Shown in pieces: positions 17,375-27,713 of a stretch of 64,000 nt of DNA (its first letter is position 1; each line of letters opens with the position of its first letter). Under the pieces are notes generated by a model. That model worked only from the letters and a program-made list of their open reading frames with translations, did no database searches and was not told where the DNA came from. The stretch is from NCBI RefSeq assembly GCF_025143365.1, contig NZ_JALXPE010000015.1:3418-67417 (forward strand), read 5' to 3'. Position numbers and translations under genes: made by a program. This stretch comes from Microbacterium sp. p3-SID336. GTDB lineage: Bacteria; Actinomycetota; Actinomycetes; Actinomycetales; Microbacteriaceae.

Positions 17375-18133
17375 GTGCCAGAAGCCCTGCCCGACCTGCT
17401 CCACGCCGATGGAGTGCTGTTCGACCTCGACGGCGTGCTCACGCCGACGGCCGAGGTGCACATGCGGGCCTGGAAGGCGGTGTTCGACGACGTCTTCGCG
17501 CGTTGGGGGATCACCCCGCCGTACACCGACGAGGACTACTTCGCCTACGTCGACGGCAAGAAGCGCTACGACGGGGTCGCGAGCCTGCTGCACAGCCGCA
17601 ACGTGGAGGTGCCGTGGGGTGCGGTCGACGACGACCCCTCCGCCGAGACCGTCTGCGGCATCGGGAACCGCAAGAACGCCGCGTTCGCCGCGTCGCTGCG
17701 CGGCCAGGGCATCGCGCCGTTCCCCGGGTCGCTCGCGCTGATCCGACGTCTGCAGGAGGCGGGCGTGCCGATGGGCGTGGTGTCGAGCTCCAAGAACGCC
17801 GAAGAGGTGCTGGCCGCCGCCGGCATCCGCTCGTACTTCCGCGTGGTGGTCGACGGGGTGGTCGCGGAGCGCGACGGGCTCGCGTCCAAGCCCGCGGCCG
17901 ACATGTTCGCGGCCGGCGCCGCACGCCTCGGGGTCGACCCGGCGCGCAGCGTCGCCCTCGAAGACGCCACCTCCGGCGCGGCCTCGGCTGCCGCCGCCGG
18001 CTTCGCGACCGTGATCGGCGTGGACCGCGGCACGGGCGCGGATGCCCTCCGCGCCGCCGGCGCGACCCACGTCGTGGACGACCTCGCCGCCCTGCTCCCC
18101 GCCACCCCGATCGTCAACCCGGAGACCGCATGA
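17375..18133 (+). CDS. Beta-phosphoglucomutase-like HAD-superfamily protein
   Basis: A 252-residue HAD protein with motif I FDLDGVLTPT near residue 16 (nucleophile and acid/base Asp), motif II SSSKN, motif III Lys in ASKPAADMF and motif IV LEDATSG. The start was set at GTG 17375, preceded by GGAGG. A TACGCT -10 box six bases before GTG 17327 marks a probable transcription start, and a leaderless 16-residue-longer form from 17327 is possible. The next gene is a GH65 phosphorylase, so it most likely turns beta-glucose-1-phosphate into glucose-6-phosphate. Confidence 0.88.
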   Translation: MPEALPDLLHADGVLFDLDGVLTPTAEVHMRAWKAVFDDVFARWGITPPYTDEDYFAYVDGKKRYDGVASLLHSRNVEVPWGAVDDDPSAETVCGIGNRKNAAFAASLRGQGIAPFPGSLALIRRLQEAGVPMGVVSSSKNAEEVLAAAGIRSYFRVVVDGVVAERDGLASKPAADMFAAGAARLGVDPARSVALEDATSGAASAAAAGFATVIGVDRGTGADALRAAGATHVVDDLAALLPATPIVNPETA

Positions 18134-20637
18134 TCGACCGCGAACGCTTCCCCGTCGACCCGTGGCGTCTGATCGAGACGCGCTATTCCGAGGAGGGCGT
18201 CGGCGAGACGCTGTTCTCGGTCGGCAACGGCTACCTGGGCCTGCGCGGCAATCACATCGAGGGTCGCGGCGCACACGAGCACGGCACCTTCATCAACGGC
18301 CTGCACGAGACCTGGCCGATCCGTCACGCCGAGCAGGCCTACGGCTTCGCCGAGGTCGGGCAGACCATCGTGAACGCGCCGGACGCGAAGGTGATGCGGC
18401 TCTACGTGGATGACGAGCCCATCTCCTTGGACGACGCGGATGTGCGGGAGTACGCCAGGTCGCTCGACATGCGCACCGGCGTGCTGGAGCGCCGCGTGGT
18501 GTGGGAGACGCCGTCGGGCAAGCGCGTCCGGATGCGCGACCAGCGCCTCGTGAGCTTCGAGGAGCGTCACCTGGCGGTGCTGCGGCTCGAGGTCGTGGTG
18601 GAGAACGCGGACGCCCCCGTCACGATCAGCTGCCAGCTGCTGAACCGACAGGACGGCGCCGGCGTCTACGCCGGAACCCCGATCGCGAGCAAGGGCGCCG
18701 GCTTCGACCCGCGCAAGGCCGAGCGCATCGCCGATCGCGTGCTGCAGCCGGCGGAGCACTGGCAGGACGGCATGCGCTCTGCGCTGTCGTACCGGGTGGC
18801 GGCGTCCGGCATGACCGTCGCGGTCGTGGCCGACCACATCGTCGAGACCGAGAACGAGTACAACGCCCGCACGCTGTGCGAGCCCGACATCGCCAAGAAC
18901 GTGTTCCGCGTGCAGGCGAAGGCGGGTGTGCCGATCACGATCACCAAGCTCGTCAGCTACCACACGTCGCGCGGCGTGCCGACGCGCGAGCTGGTCGACC
19001 GCTGCCGTCGTTCGCTGGACAGGGCGACCGACGAGGGCGTCGAGTCGGTGTTCCGCCGGCAGCGCGCGTGGCTGGATGCGTTCTGGGAGCGCAGCGACGT
19101 GCAGATCGGCGGACGCGACGACCTGCAGCAGGCCACGCGGTGGTGTCTGTTCCAGCTGGCGCAGGCCTCGGCGCGCGCGGACGGCGCGGGGGTTCCCGCG
19201 AAGGGTCTGACGGGCTCCGGCTACAGCGGTCACTACTTCTGGGACACCGAGATCTACGTGCTGCCCTTCCTCACCTATACGACGCCGCGCTGGGCGTACA
19301 ACGCGCTGCGCGCCCGGGTGAAGATGCTCCCGGCGGCGCGCCGCCGCGCTGCGCAGCTCAACGAGGCGGGGGCGCTGTTCCCCTGGCGCACGATCAACGG
19401 CGAGGAGGCCTCCGCGTACTATGCGGCCGGCACCGCGCAGTACCACATCAACGCCGACATCAGCTTTGCGCTGGGCAAGTACGTCCGGGCGACGGGCGAC
19501 GAGGCGTTCCTGCGCCGGGAGGGCGCCGACATCGCGATCGAGACCGCACGGCTCTGGGCCACGCTCGGCTTCTGGCGAGGCTCGCGCCTGGTCGAGCAGT
19601 CCGGCGCGGGCGACGGCCTGCAGACGTTCCACATCCACGGCGTCACGGGCCCGGACGAGTACACGACGGTCGTGAACGACAACCTCTACACGAACGTCAT
19701 GGCGCGCTACAACCTCCGCTACGCCGCCAAGGTCGTGCGCGAGATCAGGGAGAGCTACCCCGAGGACTACGCGGCGCTGGTCGAACGCACCGGGCTCGGC
19801 CCCGGCGAGGCGGAGTCGTGGGACCGCGCCGCCGAGGCCATGTACATCCCGTACAGCGAGAGTCTCGGCATCCACCCGCAGGACTCGCTGTTCCTGGAGC
19901 GCGAGGTGTGGGATCTCGCGAACACCCCTGCTGATCAGCGGCCGCTGCTGCTGCACTTCCACCCGCTGGTGATCTACCGCTTCCAGGTGCTGAAGCAGGC
20001 CGACGTCGTGCTGGCCCTGTTCCTGCAGGGCAACCACTTCTCGCCGGAGGAGAAGAAGGCGGACTTCGACTACTACGACCCGCTGACCACGGGCGACTCG
20101 ACGCTGTCGGCGGTCGTGCAGTCGATCCTCGCGGCCGAGGTGGGGTATCAGGATCTGGCGCAGAAGTACTTCGAGCAGTCGCTGTTCGTCGACCTGCACG
20201 ACCTGCACCACAACGCCGCGGACGGCGTGCACGTCGCGTCGGCCGGCGGCGTGTGGACGGCTCTGGTGTGCGGCTTCGGCGGCATGCGCGACTACGGCGG
20301 CGACCTGAGCTTCGACCCGCGGCTGCCCGCGGCGTGGCCGTCGCTGTCGTTCCCCCTGCAGTGGCAGGGGACCGCGCTGCAGGTGACGGTGACGCGGCAC
20401 GAGCTGCGCGTCCAGGTGCGCAGCGGGCCTCCGGTGCCGTTCAGTGTGCGGGAGAACGCGTACATCGCGACCATGGAGGACGACGTCATCGTGCCGCTCG
20501 CGAACCAGGGGCCGGTGATCCCCGGTCGACCGACGCTGAAGGAGTTCGCCGACGCGCGACGCGACGACGGCACACGGCTCTCGGCCTCGGTTCCCGTGAT
20601 CACGAGCGCGATCCCGGTGGTGGAGCCGATCGACTAG
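18130..20637 (+). CDS. Glycoside hydrolase family 65 disaccharide phosphorylase
   Basis: An 835-residue protein of the GH65 fold: N-terminal beta-sandwich (LFSVGNGYLGLRGNH), central alpha/alpha barrel with the general-acid Glu in HGVTGPDEYTT near residue 509, and a short C-terminal beta domain. GH65 members phosphorolyse alpha-linked disaccharides such as maltose, trehalose or kojibiose to beta-glucose-1-phosphate and glucose; the exact substrate cannot be read here. The start overlaps the preceding HAD gene by four bases, so the two enzymes form a short route to glucose-6-phosphate. No signal peptide is seen, so it is cytoplasmic. Confidence 0.9.
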   Translation: MIDRERFPVDPWRLIETRYSEEGVGETLFSVGNGYLGLRGNHIEGRGAHEHGTFINGLHETWPIRHAEQAYGFAEVGQTIVNAPDAKVMRLYVDDEPISLDDADVREYARSLDMRTGVLERRVVWETPSGKRVRMRDQRLVSFEERHLAVLRLEVVVENADAPVTISCQLLNRQDGAGVYAGTPIASKGAGFDPRKAERIADRVLQPAEHWQDGMRSALSYRVAASGMTVAVVADHIVETENEYNARTLCEPDIAKNVFRVQAKAGVPITITKLVSYHTSRGVPTRELVDRCRRSLDRATDEGVESVFRRQRAWLDAFWERSDVQIGGRDDLQQATRWCLFQLAQASARADGAGVPAKGLTGSGYSGHYFWDTEIYVLPFLTYTTPRWAYNALRARVKMLPAARRRAAQLNEAGALFPWRTINGEEASAYYAAGTAQYHINADISFALGKYVRATGDEAFLRREGADIAIETARLWATLGFWRGSRLVEQSGAGDGLQTFHIHGVTGPDEYTTVVNDNLYTNVMARYNLRYAAKVVREIRESYPEDYAALVERTGLGPGEAESWDRAAEAMYIPYSESLGIHPQDSLFLEREVWDLANTPADQRPLLLHFHPLVIYRFQVLKQADVVLALFLQGNHFSPEEKKADFDYYDPLTTGDSTLSAVVQSILAAEVGYQDLAQKYFEQSLFVDLHDLHHNAADGVHVASAGGVWTALVCGFGGMRDYGGDLSFDPRLPAAWPSLSFPLQWQGTALQVTVTRHELRVQVRSGPPVPFSVRENAYIATMEDDVIVPLANQGPVIPGRPTLKEFADARRDDGTRLSASVPVITSAIPVVEPID

Positions 20638-20640
20638 GCG

Positions 20641-20660
20641 GGGCGGCGGAGGGGCCGCCC
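20641..20660 (+). terminator. Short GC hairpin after the GH65 gene
   Basis: GGGCGGC (20641-20647) pairs perfectly with GCCGCCC (20654-20660) around a six-base loop, just after the GH65 stop. No T-run follows, so it is a weak or Rho-assisted terminator. Confidence 0.5.
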
Positions 20661-20690
20661 AACGTCCGTGGCACGCCGTAGGCTGGTGGG

Positions 20691-23180
20691 GTGACCACAG
20701 CCCTCTACCGCCGCTACCGCCCCGAGACGTTCGGCGAGATGATCGGCCAGTCGCAGGTCACCGATCCGCTCATGACCGCGCTGCGCGGCGACAGGGTGGG
20801 TCACGCGTACCTGTTCTCGGGTCCTCGCGGCTGCGGCAAGACGACGTCGGCGCGCATCCTCGCGCGGTGCCTGAACTGCGCGGAGGGGCCCACCGACACC
20901 CCGTGCGGCAGCTGCCCGAGCTGCGTCGAGCTGTCGCGCGCCGGCGGCGGGTCGCTCGATGTGGTCGAGATCGACGCTGCGAGCCACAACGGCGTCGACG
21001 ATGCGCGCGACCTGCGCGAGCGGGCGACCTTCGCGCCGAGTCGCGACCGCTACAAGATCTTCATCCTCGACGAGGCGCACATGGTCACCCCGCAGGGGTT
21101 CAACGCGCTGCTGAAGCTGGTCGAAGAGCCGCCGGAGCACGTGAAGTTCATCTTCGCGACCACCGAGCCCGAGAAGGTGCTCGGCACGATCCGATCCCGC
21201 ACGCATCACTATCCGTTCCGGCTCGTTCCGCCTGCGGCGATGCTCGAGTACGTCGAGAGGCTGTGCGCCGAGGAAGGCGTGGTCGTCGAGCAGGGTGTGC
21301 TGCCGCTCGTCGTGCGCGCGGGCGGCGGGAGCCCCCGCGACACGCTGTCTCTGCTCGACCAGCTGATCGCCGGGTCCGATTCGCCGGCCGGTTCGGAGAC
21401 GGTCACGGTCGGCTACGCCAGGGCGGTGGCGCTGCTCGGCTACACGCACGGTGCGCTGCTGGACGAGATCGTGGATGCGCTCGCCGCGGGCGACGCCGCC
21501 GCCGCGTTCCCCGCCATCGACCGGGTGGTGCAGACCGGGCAGGACCCTCGGCGCTTCGTCGACGATCTGCTGGAGCGGCTGCGCGACCTCATCGTGATCG
21601 CGGCCGTGGGGTCCGGTGCCTCCGCGGTGCTGCGTGGCATCGCCGAGGACGAGCTCGACCGCATGCGCAGACAGGCCGAGTCCTTCGGCGCGCACCGACT
21701 GTCCCGCACGGCCGATGTGGTGAGCGCTGCCCTCGACGACATGTCCGGGGCCACATCGCCCCGGCTGCACCTCGAGCTGATGGTGGCGCGCGTGCTCGCC
21801 GAGGCCAGTGCCCCCGCCGCGCCCGGGTCTCCTGTCGGGGGAGCGCCGTCGACAGGTGCCGCGCCCGCCGCGGCCGCAGCGGTGCCGTCTTCCGCCGCGG
21901 CGCCGTCCGTCCCGCAGGCCGCGCCCGTGCCGCCCGCACCCGTGATGACGCAGGCCCCCGCCCCCGAAGCTGCGGCGAATGCCTCCGCGGCCGATGCAGC
22001 AGTGAACGCGTCTGCCCCGAGCACGGGCGCCGCGAACACGAGCGTCGCGAACGCGGGTGCCCCGAACGCGACTGCCGCGAACACGGAAGCCGCGAGCACA
22101 CCTGCCGCGAACGCGACCGCCCTGAACGCGGGCGTCGCGGACTCCGGATCCGCGCCCGGGGGAGATGCTCCGACCGCCGCCGCGCCGACGGGCGCACCTG
22201 GGGGCACCGGCAAAGCACCGGAGGCCGCTCGACCGGAGGCCGGCACGTCGACGGCGTCCGCGCAGACGGCAGCGCCGGCGACTCCCGCGGCCGCCGCGGG
22301 ACCGGTGTCCTTCGAGCGCATCCGCGCCGCGTGGCCGGCCGTGCTCACCCGGCTCGAGAGCATCAGCCGCACCTCGTGGCTCCTGGCGACCGCCGTACAG
22401 CCGCTGGCGTTCGACGCCGAGACCGAGGTGCTCACCCTGGGCTTCACGAGTCAGCACGACGTGGCCAAGTTCAAGGGCACGACGCCGGGATCGGGGCCGT
22501 CGGACCACTTGCGCTCCGCGATCGAGCAGGAGGTCGGCGTACGCGTGAAGTACCTGCCGGCACCGATGCCGCCCGGCGGCGCCCCCCGGCAGCCGGCCGC
22601 CTCGGCCGCCCCCGCGTCCGGCGACGCCGCTCCCGCATCGGAGCCTGCGTCAGCGGCGCGATCCCGCCCGCAGGTCCGCGCCGCGTCCTCCGCCCCCGTG
22701 ACCGAGTGGGCGGTGGCGTCGATCCCGACGTCCGAGGCCCCGGTCGCCGTCGCACCGTCCGCGCCGCTGGCGGTCGACGAAGAGCCGGAGGAGGCCGAGG
22801 CGGCGTCCTCGGCGCCCACTCCGCCCGCCGACGGTGCGGTGGATCGCGACGAGCCGCCGCTCCCCGGCGACGACGACGCTCCCGCGTTCGACGACGAGCC
22901 GCCGTACGATCCGGCGTACGAGCCCAGCGGGGCGTACGAGCCCCCGCCCGCTCGCCCCGCCGCGCCGCAGACGACAGCCACGCGGCCGATGGCCACGCGT
23001 CCGGCCGACCCGCAGTCAGCAGGTCGCCCGGTCCGATCCGCCGCTGCTCCGCCGGTCGTCACCGAGCGCGCCCCCGCCGCCGGGGGAGTCCAGCGCTACG
23101 GTGAAGCCGTGATCCGCCAGGTGCTCGGCGCGACATTCCTGCGCGAAGAGCCCTACGAGCCCCCGACGAGGTTCTCCTGA
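20691..23180 (+). CDS. dnaX: DNA polymerase III subunit gamma/tau
   Basis: An 829-residue clamp-loader subunit. The AAA+ core (residues 1-370) has Walker [10 protein letters not shown], a four-Cys zinc motif in CLNCAEG and CGSCPSC, Walker B LDEAH and the arginine-finger segment [11 protein letters not shown] long Ala/Pro-rich linker with 15-base repeats (residues 385-540) leads to a C-terminal domain. The last segment, [21 protein letters not shown], is probably the polymerase-binding end. TAGGCT six bases before GTG 20691 suggests a leaderless mRNA. The stop overlaps recR by one base. Confidence 0.95.
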   Translation: MTTALYRRYRPETFGEMIGQSQVTDPLMTALRGDRVGHAYLFSGPRGCGKTTSARILARCLNCAEGPTDTPCGSCPSCVELSRAGGGSLDVVEIDAASHNGVDDARDLRERATFAPSRDRYKIFILDEAHMVTPQGFNALLKLVEEPPEHVKFIFATTEPEKVLGTIRSRTHHYPFRLVPPAAMLEYVERLCAEEGVVVEQGVLPLVVRAGGGSPRDTLSLLDQLIAGSDSPAGSETVTVGYARAVALLGYTHGALLDEIVDALAAGDAAAAFPAIDRVVQTGQDPRRFVDDLLERLRDLIVIAAVGSGASAVLRGIAEDELDRMRRQAESFGAHRLSRTADVVSAALDDMSGATSPRLHLELMVARVLAEASAPAAPGSPVGGAPSTGAAPAAAAAVPSSAAAPSVPQAAPVPPAPVMTQAPAPEAAANASAADAAVNASAPSTGAANTSVANAGAPNATAANTEAASTPAANATALNAGVADSGSAPGGDAPTAAAPTGAPGGTGKAPEAARPEAGTSTASAQTAAPATPAAAAGPVSFERIRAAWPAVLTRLESISRTSWLLATAVQPLAFDAETEVLTLGFTSQHDVAKFKGTTPGSGPSDHLRSAIEQEVGVRVKYLPAPMPPGGAPRQPAASAAPASGDAAPASEPASAARSRPQVRAASSAPVTEWAVASIPTSEAPVAVAPSAPLAVDEEPEEAEAASSAPTPPADGAVDRDEPPLPGDDDAPAFDDEPPYDPAYEPSGAYEPPPARPAAPQTTATRPMATRPADPQSAGRPVRSAAAPPVVTERAPAAGGVQRYGEAVIRQVLGATFLREEPYEPPTRFS
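21978..22157 (+). repeat. 15-base tandem repeat in the dnaX linker
   Basis: About twelve degenerate five-residue units of the form N-x-x-x-A (for example [20 protein letters not shown]) are encoded by 15-base units starting AAC or AAT. The repeats stay in frame and fall in the flexible region between the AAA+ core and the C-terminal domain, so copy number can vary without harm. Confidence 0.75.
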
Positions 23181-23773
23181 TGTATGACGGCATCGTCCAA
23201 GAGCTGATCGACGAGTTCGGCCGCCTTCCCGGCATCGGCCCGAAGTCCGCGCAGCGCATCGCGTTCCACATCCTGCAGACGCCGACGTTCGATGTCGCAC
23301 GTCTTGCGGAGCTTCTCACGGAGATCCGCGTGCGGGTGCGGTTCTGCGAGATCTGCGGCAACGTCGCCGAGCAGGAACGCTGCGCGATCTGCCGCGATCC
23401 GCGCCGGAACCAGGCGCTGATCTGCGTGGTGGAGGATGCGAAGGACGTGGCTGCCATCGAGCGCACCCGCGAGTTCCGCGGCCTGTATCACGTGCTCGGT
23501 GGCGCGATCAGCCCGATCGCCGGCATCGGCCCGGACGACCTCCGCATCGCTCAGCTGATGACGCGGCTCGCCGACGGCACCGTGCAGGAGGTCATCATCG
23601 CCACCAACCCGAACCTCGAGGGCGAGGCCACCGCGAGCTATCTCAGCCGACTCCTCACGACCATGCAGATCACGGTGTCGCGTCTCGCGTCCGGGCTCCC
23701 GGTCGGCGGCGACCTCGAGTATGCGGACGAGGTCACTCTCGGCCGTGCCTTCGAGGGTCGGCGCGTGCTGTGA
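23180..23773 (+). CDS. recR: Recombination mediator RecR
   Basis: A 197-residue protein with the helix-hairpin-helix segment [13 protein letters not shown], the four-Cys zinc finger CEICGNV and CAICRD, and the Toprim domain ([14 protein letters not shown]). RecR acts with RecO and RecF to load RecA on gapped DNA. The dnaX-recR order is common in bacteria; here a gene for the small YbaB protein that often sits between them is absent. The start shares one base with the dnaX stop. Confidence 0.96.
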   Translation: MYDGIVQELIDEFGRLPGIGPKSAQRIAFHILQTPTFDVARLAELLTEIRVRVRFCEICGNVAEQERCAICRDPRRNQALICVVEDAKDVAAIERTREFRGLYHVLGGAISPIAGIGPDDLRIAQLMTRLADGTVQEVIIATNPNLEGEATASYLSRLLTTMQITVSRLASGLPVGGDLEYADEVTLGRAFEGRRVL

Positions 23774-24699
23774 CACCGCACTCCGGCTTCTCGCAGCGGG
23801 GCTGGCTGCTCTTCGCGGTCATGGCGCTGCTGTGGGGCGTGCCCTATCTGTTCATCAGCGTCGCGGTGGAGTCCATCTCGCCTCCGGCCATCGTCGCGGG
23901 CCGAACACTCCTCGCCGCTCTGCTCCTGCTGCCGTTCGCGCTGCGCAGCGGCGCTCTGCGGGCGGCGCTCCGGCACTGGCCCTGGGTCCTGGCGTTCGGC
24001 GCGGTCGAGATGGCCGGACCGTTCCTGCTGCTGGGCCACGCGGAGATGACGCTGCCGTCCGGCATGACGGGTCTGCTCGTCGCCACCGTGCCGCTGTTCG
24101 CAGCGCTGATCGCCCTCGGCGGCGGCGACCGCGGGGTGCTCCGCCCCGCGCGCGGCATCGGGCTGCTGGTCGGCTTCGTCGGCGTCGCGGTCGTCGTCGC
24201 CGGTCCCGGACTGTTCGGCGGGGAGGTGAGCCTGCTGGCGGCGGGGGAGGTGCTGCTGGTCGCGGTGCTGTATGCGATCGCGCCGTTCATCGTGGCCCGC
24301 AAGCTCGGGGATGTGCCGTCCCTGGGCACCATCACCCTGTCGCTGCTGATGATCGGCCTGTTCTACCTGCCGATCGGCCTGCTCACCCAGCACGAGGTGC
24401 CGACGGTTCCCTCCCTCGCCGCCCTGCTGGCGCTCGCGGTCATCTGCACCGCGCTGGCTTTCCTCGCGTTCTTCGCGCTCATCCGCGAGGTCGGGCCGGT
24501 CCGCGCTCCGCTGTTCACCTACGTCAACCCCGTGGTGGCGATCGTGCTGGGGGCGATCGTGCTGGCCGAGCCGCTCACGCCCGGCCTGCTGCTCGGCCTG
24601 CCGCTGATCATCGTCGGCTGCTGGTTCGCCGCCACCGGCGGTCGCCTGCGTCCCGTTCCTGCGGAGACCGCCTCGCTCCCTCCTGCGCCCGCGCCGTGA
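23770..24699 (+). CDS. EamA/DMT-family transporter
   Basis: A 309-residue membrane protein with ten predicted helices in two EamA repeats, of the drug/metabolite transporter superfamily. The second repeat has the usual [19 protein letters not shown] segment near residue 255. The substrate is unknown. GTG at 23770 overlaps the recR stop. A short Pro-rich cytoplasmic tail ends the protein. Confidence 0.88.
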   Translation: MTPHSGFSQRGWLLFAVMALLWGVPYLFISVAVESISPPAIVAGRTLLAALLLLPFALRSGALRAALRHWPWVLAFGAVEMAGPFLLLGHAEMTLPSGMTGLLVATVPLFAALIALGGGDRGVLRPARGIGLLVGFVGVAVVVAGPGLFGGEVSLLAAGEVLLVAVLYAIAPFIVARKLGDVPSLGTITLSLLMIGLFYLPIGLLTQHEVPTVPSLAALLALAVICTALAFLAFFALIREVGPVRAPLFTYVNPVVAIVLGAIVLAEPLTPGLLLGLPLIIVGCWFAATGGRLRPVPAETASLPPAPAP

Positions 24700-24740
24700 G
24701 CGCCGTCGTCACATGCGCGGGCGGGCATACGCGCCGATCG

Positions 24741-24766
24741 TAGAATGAGCGTGGGCGGATCCGCCC
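24741..24766 (+). promoter_or_regulatory. lysC promoter with palindrome at the transcription start
   Basis: TAGAAT (24741-24746) is a good -10 box. The 14-base perfect palindrome GGGCGGATCCGCCC (24753-24766) starts exactly where transcription should begin, so it may be an operator or a 5' mRNA hairpin. No convincing -35 box was found. Confidence 0.5.
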
Positions 24767-24785
24767 GTCATCCCAGGGAGTGAAC

Positions 24786-26066
24786 GTGGCCCTCATCGTG
24801 CAGAAGTACGGCGGCTCCTCCGTCGCCGACGCAGAGAGCATCAAGCGCGTCGCCAAGCGCATCGTCGACACGCGGCGCGCCGGTCACGACGTGGTCGTCG
24901 CCGTCAGCGCCATGGGTGACACCACCGACGAGCTGCTCGATCTCGCCAACGAGGTCGCACCGATCCCGGCCCCCCGTGAGCTCGACATGCTGCTCTCCAG
25001 CGGTGAGCGCATCTCGATGGCGCTGCTGGCGATGGCGATCCACTCGATGGGCTTCGAGGCGCGCTCCTTCACGGGCAGCCAGGCGGGCATGATCACGGAC
25101 TCGCAGCACGGTGCCGCCCGGATCGTCGACGTCACGCCGGTGCGCCTGCGTGAAGCCCTCGACGAGGGGGCGATCGTGATCGTCGCCGGGTTCCAGGGGT
25201 TCAACCGCGACACCAGGGACATCACGACGCTCGGACGCGGTGGTTCGGACACGACGGCCGTCGCCCTGGCCGCGGCGCTCTCCGCCGACGTGTGCGAGAT
25301 CTACAGCGATGTCGACGGGATCTTCACCGCCGACCCCCGCGTCATCCCGAAGGCGCAGAAGCTCGACCACGTCTCGAGCGAGGAGATGCTCGAACTCGCC
25401 GCCAACGGCGCGAAGGTGCTGTACATCCGCGCCGTCGAGTATGCACGCCGGCACGGCGTCCTGATCCACGCCCGGTCGACGTTCTCGTCGGCCGAGGGCA
25501 CGTACGTTCTGGGCGAGGGTATGAGGAATCCTCGCGAAGCCGAGGGAGCAGTCATGGAAGAACCGATCGTCGCGGGTGTCGCCACCGACTTCAGCCAGGC
25601 CAAGATCACCGTCGCCGGTGTGCCCGATGTGCCGGGCAAGGCCGCCGAGATCTTCAAGATCGTCGCGAAGTCCGGGGCGAACGTCGACATGATCGTGCAG
25701 AACGTCTCCGCGACCGGTCGCACCGACATCTCCTTCACGGTCCCGAAGGCCGATGCCGCCGCCGCTCTCAAGGCGCTCGCCGGCGAGCAGACCGAGGTCG
25801 GGTTCCAGAACCTCATCCACGACGACCAGATCGGCAAGCTCTCGGTGGTCGGCGCGGGCATGCGCACCCACTCCGGCGTCTCCGCGACGCTGTTCGAGGC
25901 GCTGTCCGCCGGCGGCATCAACATCGAGATGATCTCCACCTCCGAGATCCGCATCTCGGTGGTGCTGCGCGACACCGACCTGACGGAGGCGGCGCGCACC
26001 GTGCACACGGCCTACGGTCTCGACGGCGACGCCGAGGCGACGGTCCACGCCGGCACCGGCCGCTGA
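24786..26066 (+). CDS. lysC: Aspartate kinase
   Basis: A 426-residue enzyme that phosphorylates aspartate, the first step to lysine, methionine, threonine and diaminopimelate. The kinase domain (residues 1-255) starts [11 protein letters not shown]; two ACT-type regulatory domains follow from about residue 265, where lysine and threonine inhibition is sensed in the family. GTG 24786 was preferred over GTG 24780 because it fits the conserved N-terminus and has CCCAGGGAG upstream. asd, the next pathway step, follows. Confidence 0.95.
   Translation: MALIVQKYGGSSVADAESIKRVAKRIVDTRRAGHDVVVAVSAMGDTTDELLDLANEVAPIPAPRELDMLLSSGERISMALLAMAIHSMGFEARSFTGSQAGMITDSQHGAARIVDVTPVRLREALDEGAIVIVAGFQGFNRDTRDITTLGRGGSDTTAVALAAALSADVCEIYSDVDGIFTADPRVIPKAQKLDHVSSEEMLELAANGAKVLYIRAVEYARRHGVLIHARSTFSSAEGTYVLGEGMRNPREAEGAVMEEPIVAGVATDFSQAKITVAGVPDVPGKAAEIFKIVAKSGANVDMIVQNVSATGRTDISFTVPKADAAAALKALAGEQTEVGFQNLIHDDQIGKLSVVGAGMRTHSGVSATLFEALSAGGINIEMISTSEIRISVVLRDTDLTEAARTVHTAYGLDGDAEATVHAGTGR
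25554..26066 (+). CDS. Aspartate kinase beta subunit (internal in-frame start)
   Basis: Within lysC an ATG at 25554 is preceded by CCGAGGGAGCA with good spacing and starts a 170-residue protein beginning [17 protein letters not shown]. This corresponds to the separate regulatory beta subunit made from an internal start in Corynebacterium and Bacillus aspartokinases. Production here is inferred from the ribosome-binding site and the conserved position. Confidence 0.6.
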   Translation: MEEPIVAGVATDFSQAKITVAGVPDVPGKAAEIFKIVAKSGANVDMIVQNVSATGRTDISFTVPKADAAAALKALAGEQTEVGFQNLIHDDQIGKLSVVGAGMRTHSGVSATLFEALSAGGINIEMISTSEIRISVVLRDTDLTEAARTVHTAYGLDGDAEATVHAGTGR

Positions 26067-26146
26067 TCCTGCCATCCACCGCCGGATTCCCGCCCTCGTG
26101 GGGTCGGCGGCGTCATGCTCGCCTCGCGCCTCCGGCGGCGCGATAG

Positions 26147-27399
<1,253 letters not shown>

Positions 27400-27713
27400 C
27401 TCCCGCCGAGCTGCGGCGCCGGTCTCGTCCGGTCGACGATCCGCCGCGCGGCCGCCCTCTCGGAGCGGCGACAGCGCTGTGCCTGCATATCGCTTAGCAG
27501 CGCTGTCTGGGAGAACCCTGATGGGTAAGATGTTACCTGTCTCTGAGGCTCCGTTCCATCATGTCGGGCAGCACGTTGCTGTGCTCCCCGACGATCGGTC
27601 GTCTCGGAGTGCCGCTCACCCGGTCGGGTGCGGTGCATGGCGCTCCTCGTTCCGGACTGACCGGATGAGCCCTGGCGGGAACGTCCGGGCTCGCGAGGGC
27701 TTCGAGTCTGGGG
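27400..27713 (+). promoter_or_regulatory. Long leader region of the secreted mosaic protein
   Basis: No gene is supported here. The stretch is less GC-rich than its surroundings. It holds TAAGAT (27526-27531) as a possible -10 box lying inside the inverted repeat GGTAAGATGTTACC (27524-27537), and a second dyad with GTCGGG (27563-27568) and CCCGAC (27587-27592) as stem ends. This suggests a regulated promoter with a leader of about 180 bases. Confidence 0.4.

Noticed and set aside
17566..20400. Long open frame (944 codons) on the minus strand opposite GH65 and HAD genes
   Set aside because: Composition is Arg/His/Ala-rich with no recognisable domain; it is a shadow of the high-GC genes on the plus strand.
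24700..24785. Lysine riboswitch before lysC
   Set aside because: The leader is only about 30 bases after the expected start, far too short for a lysine riboswitch.
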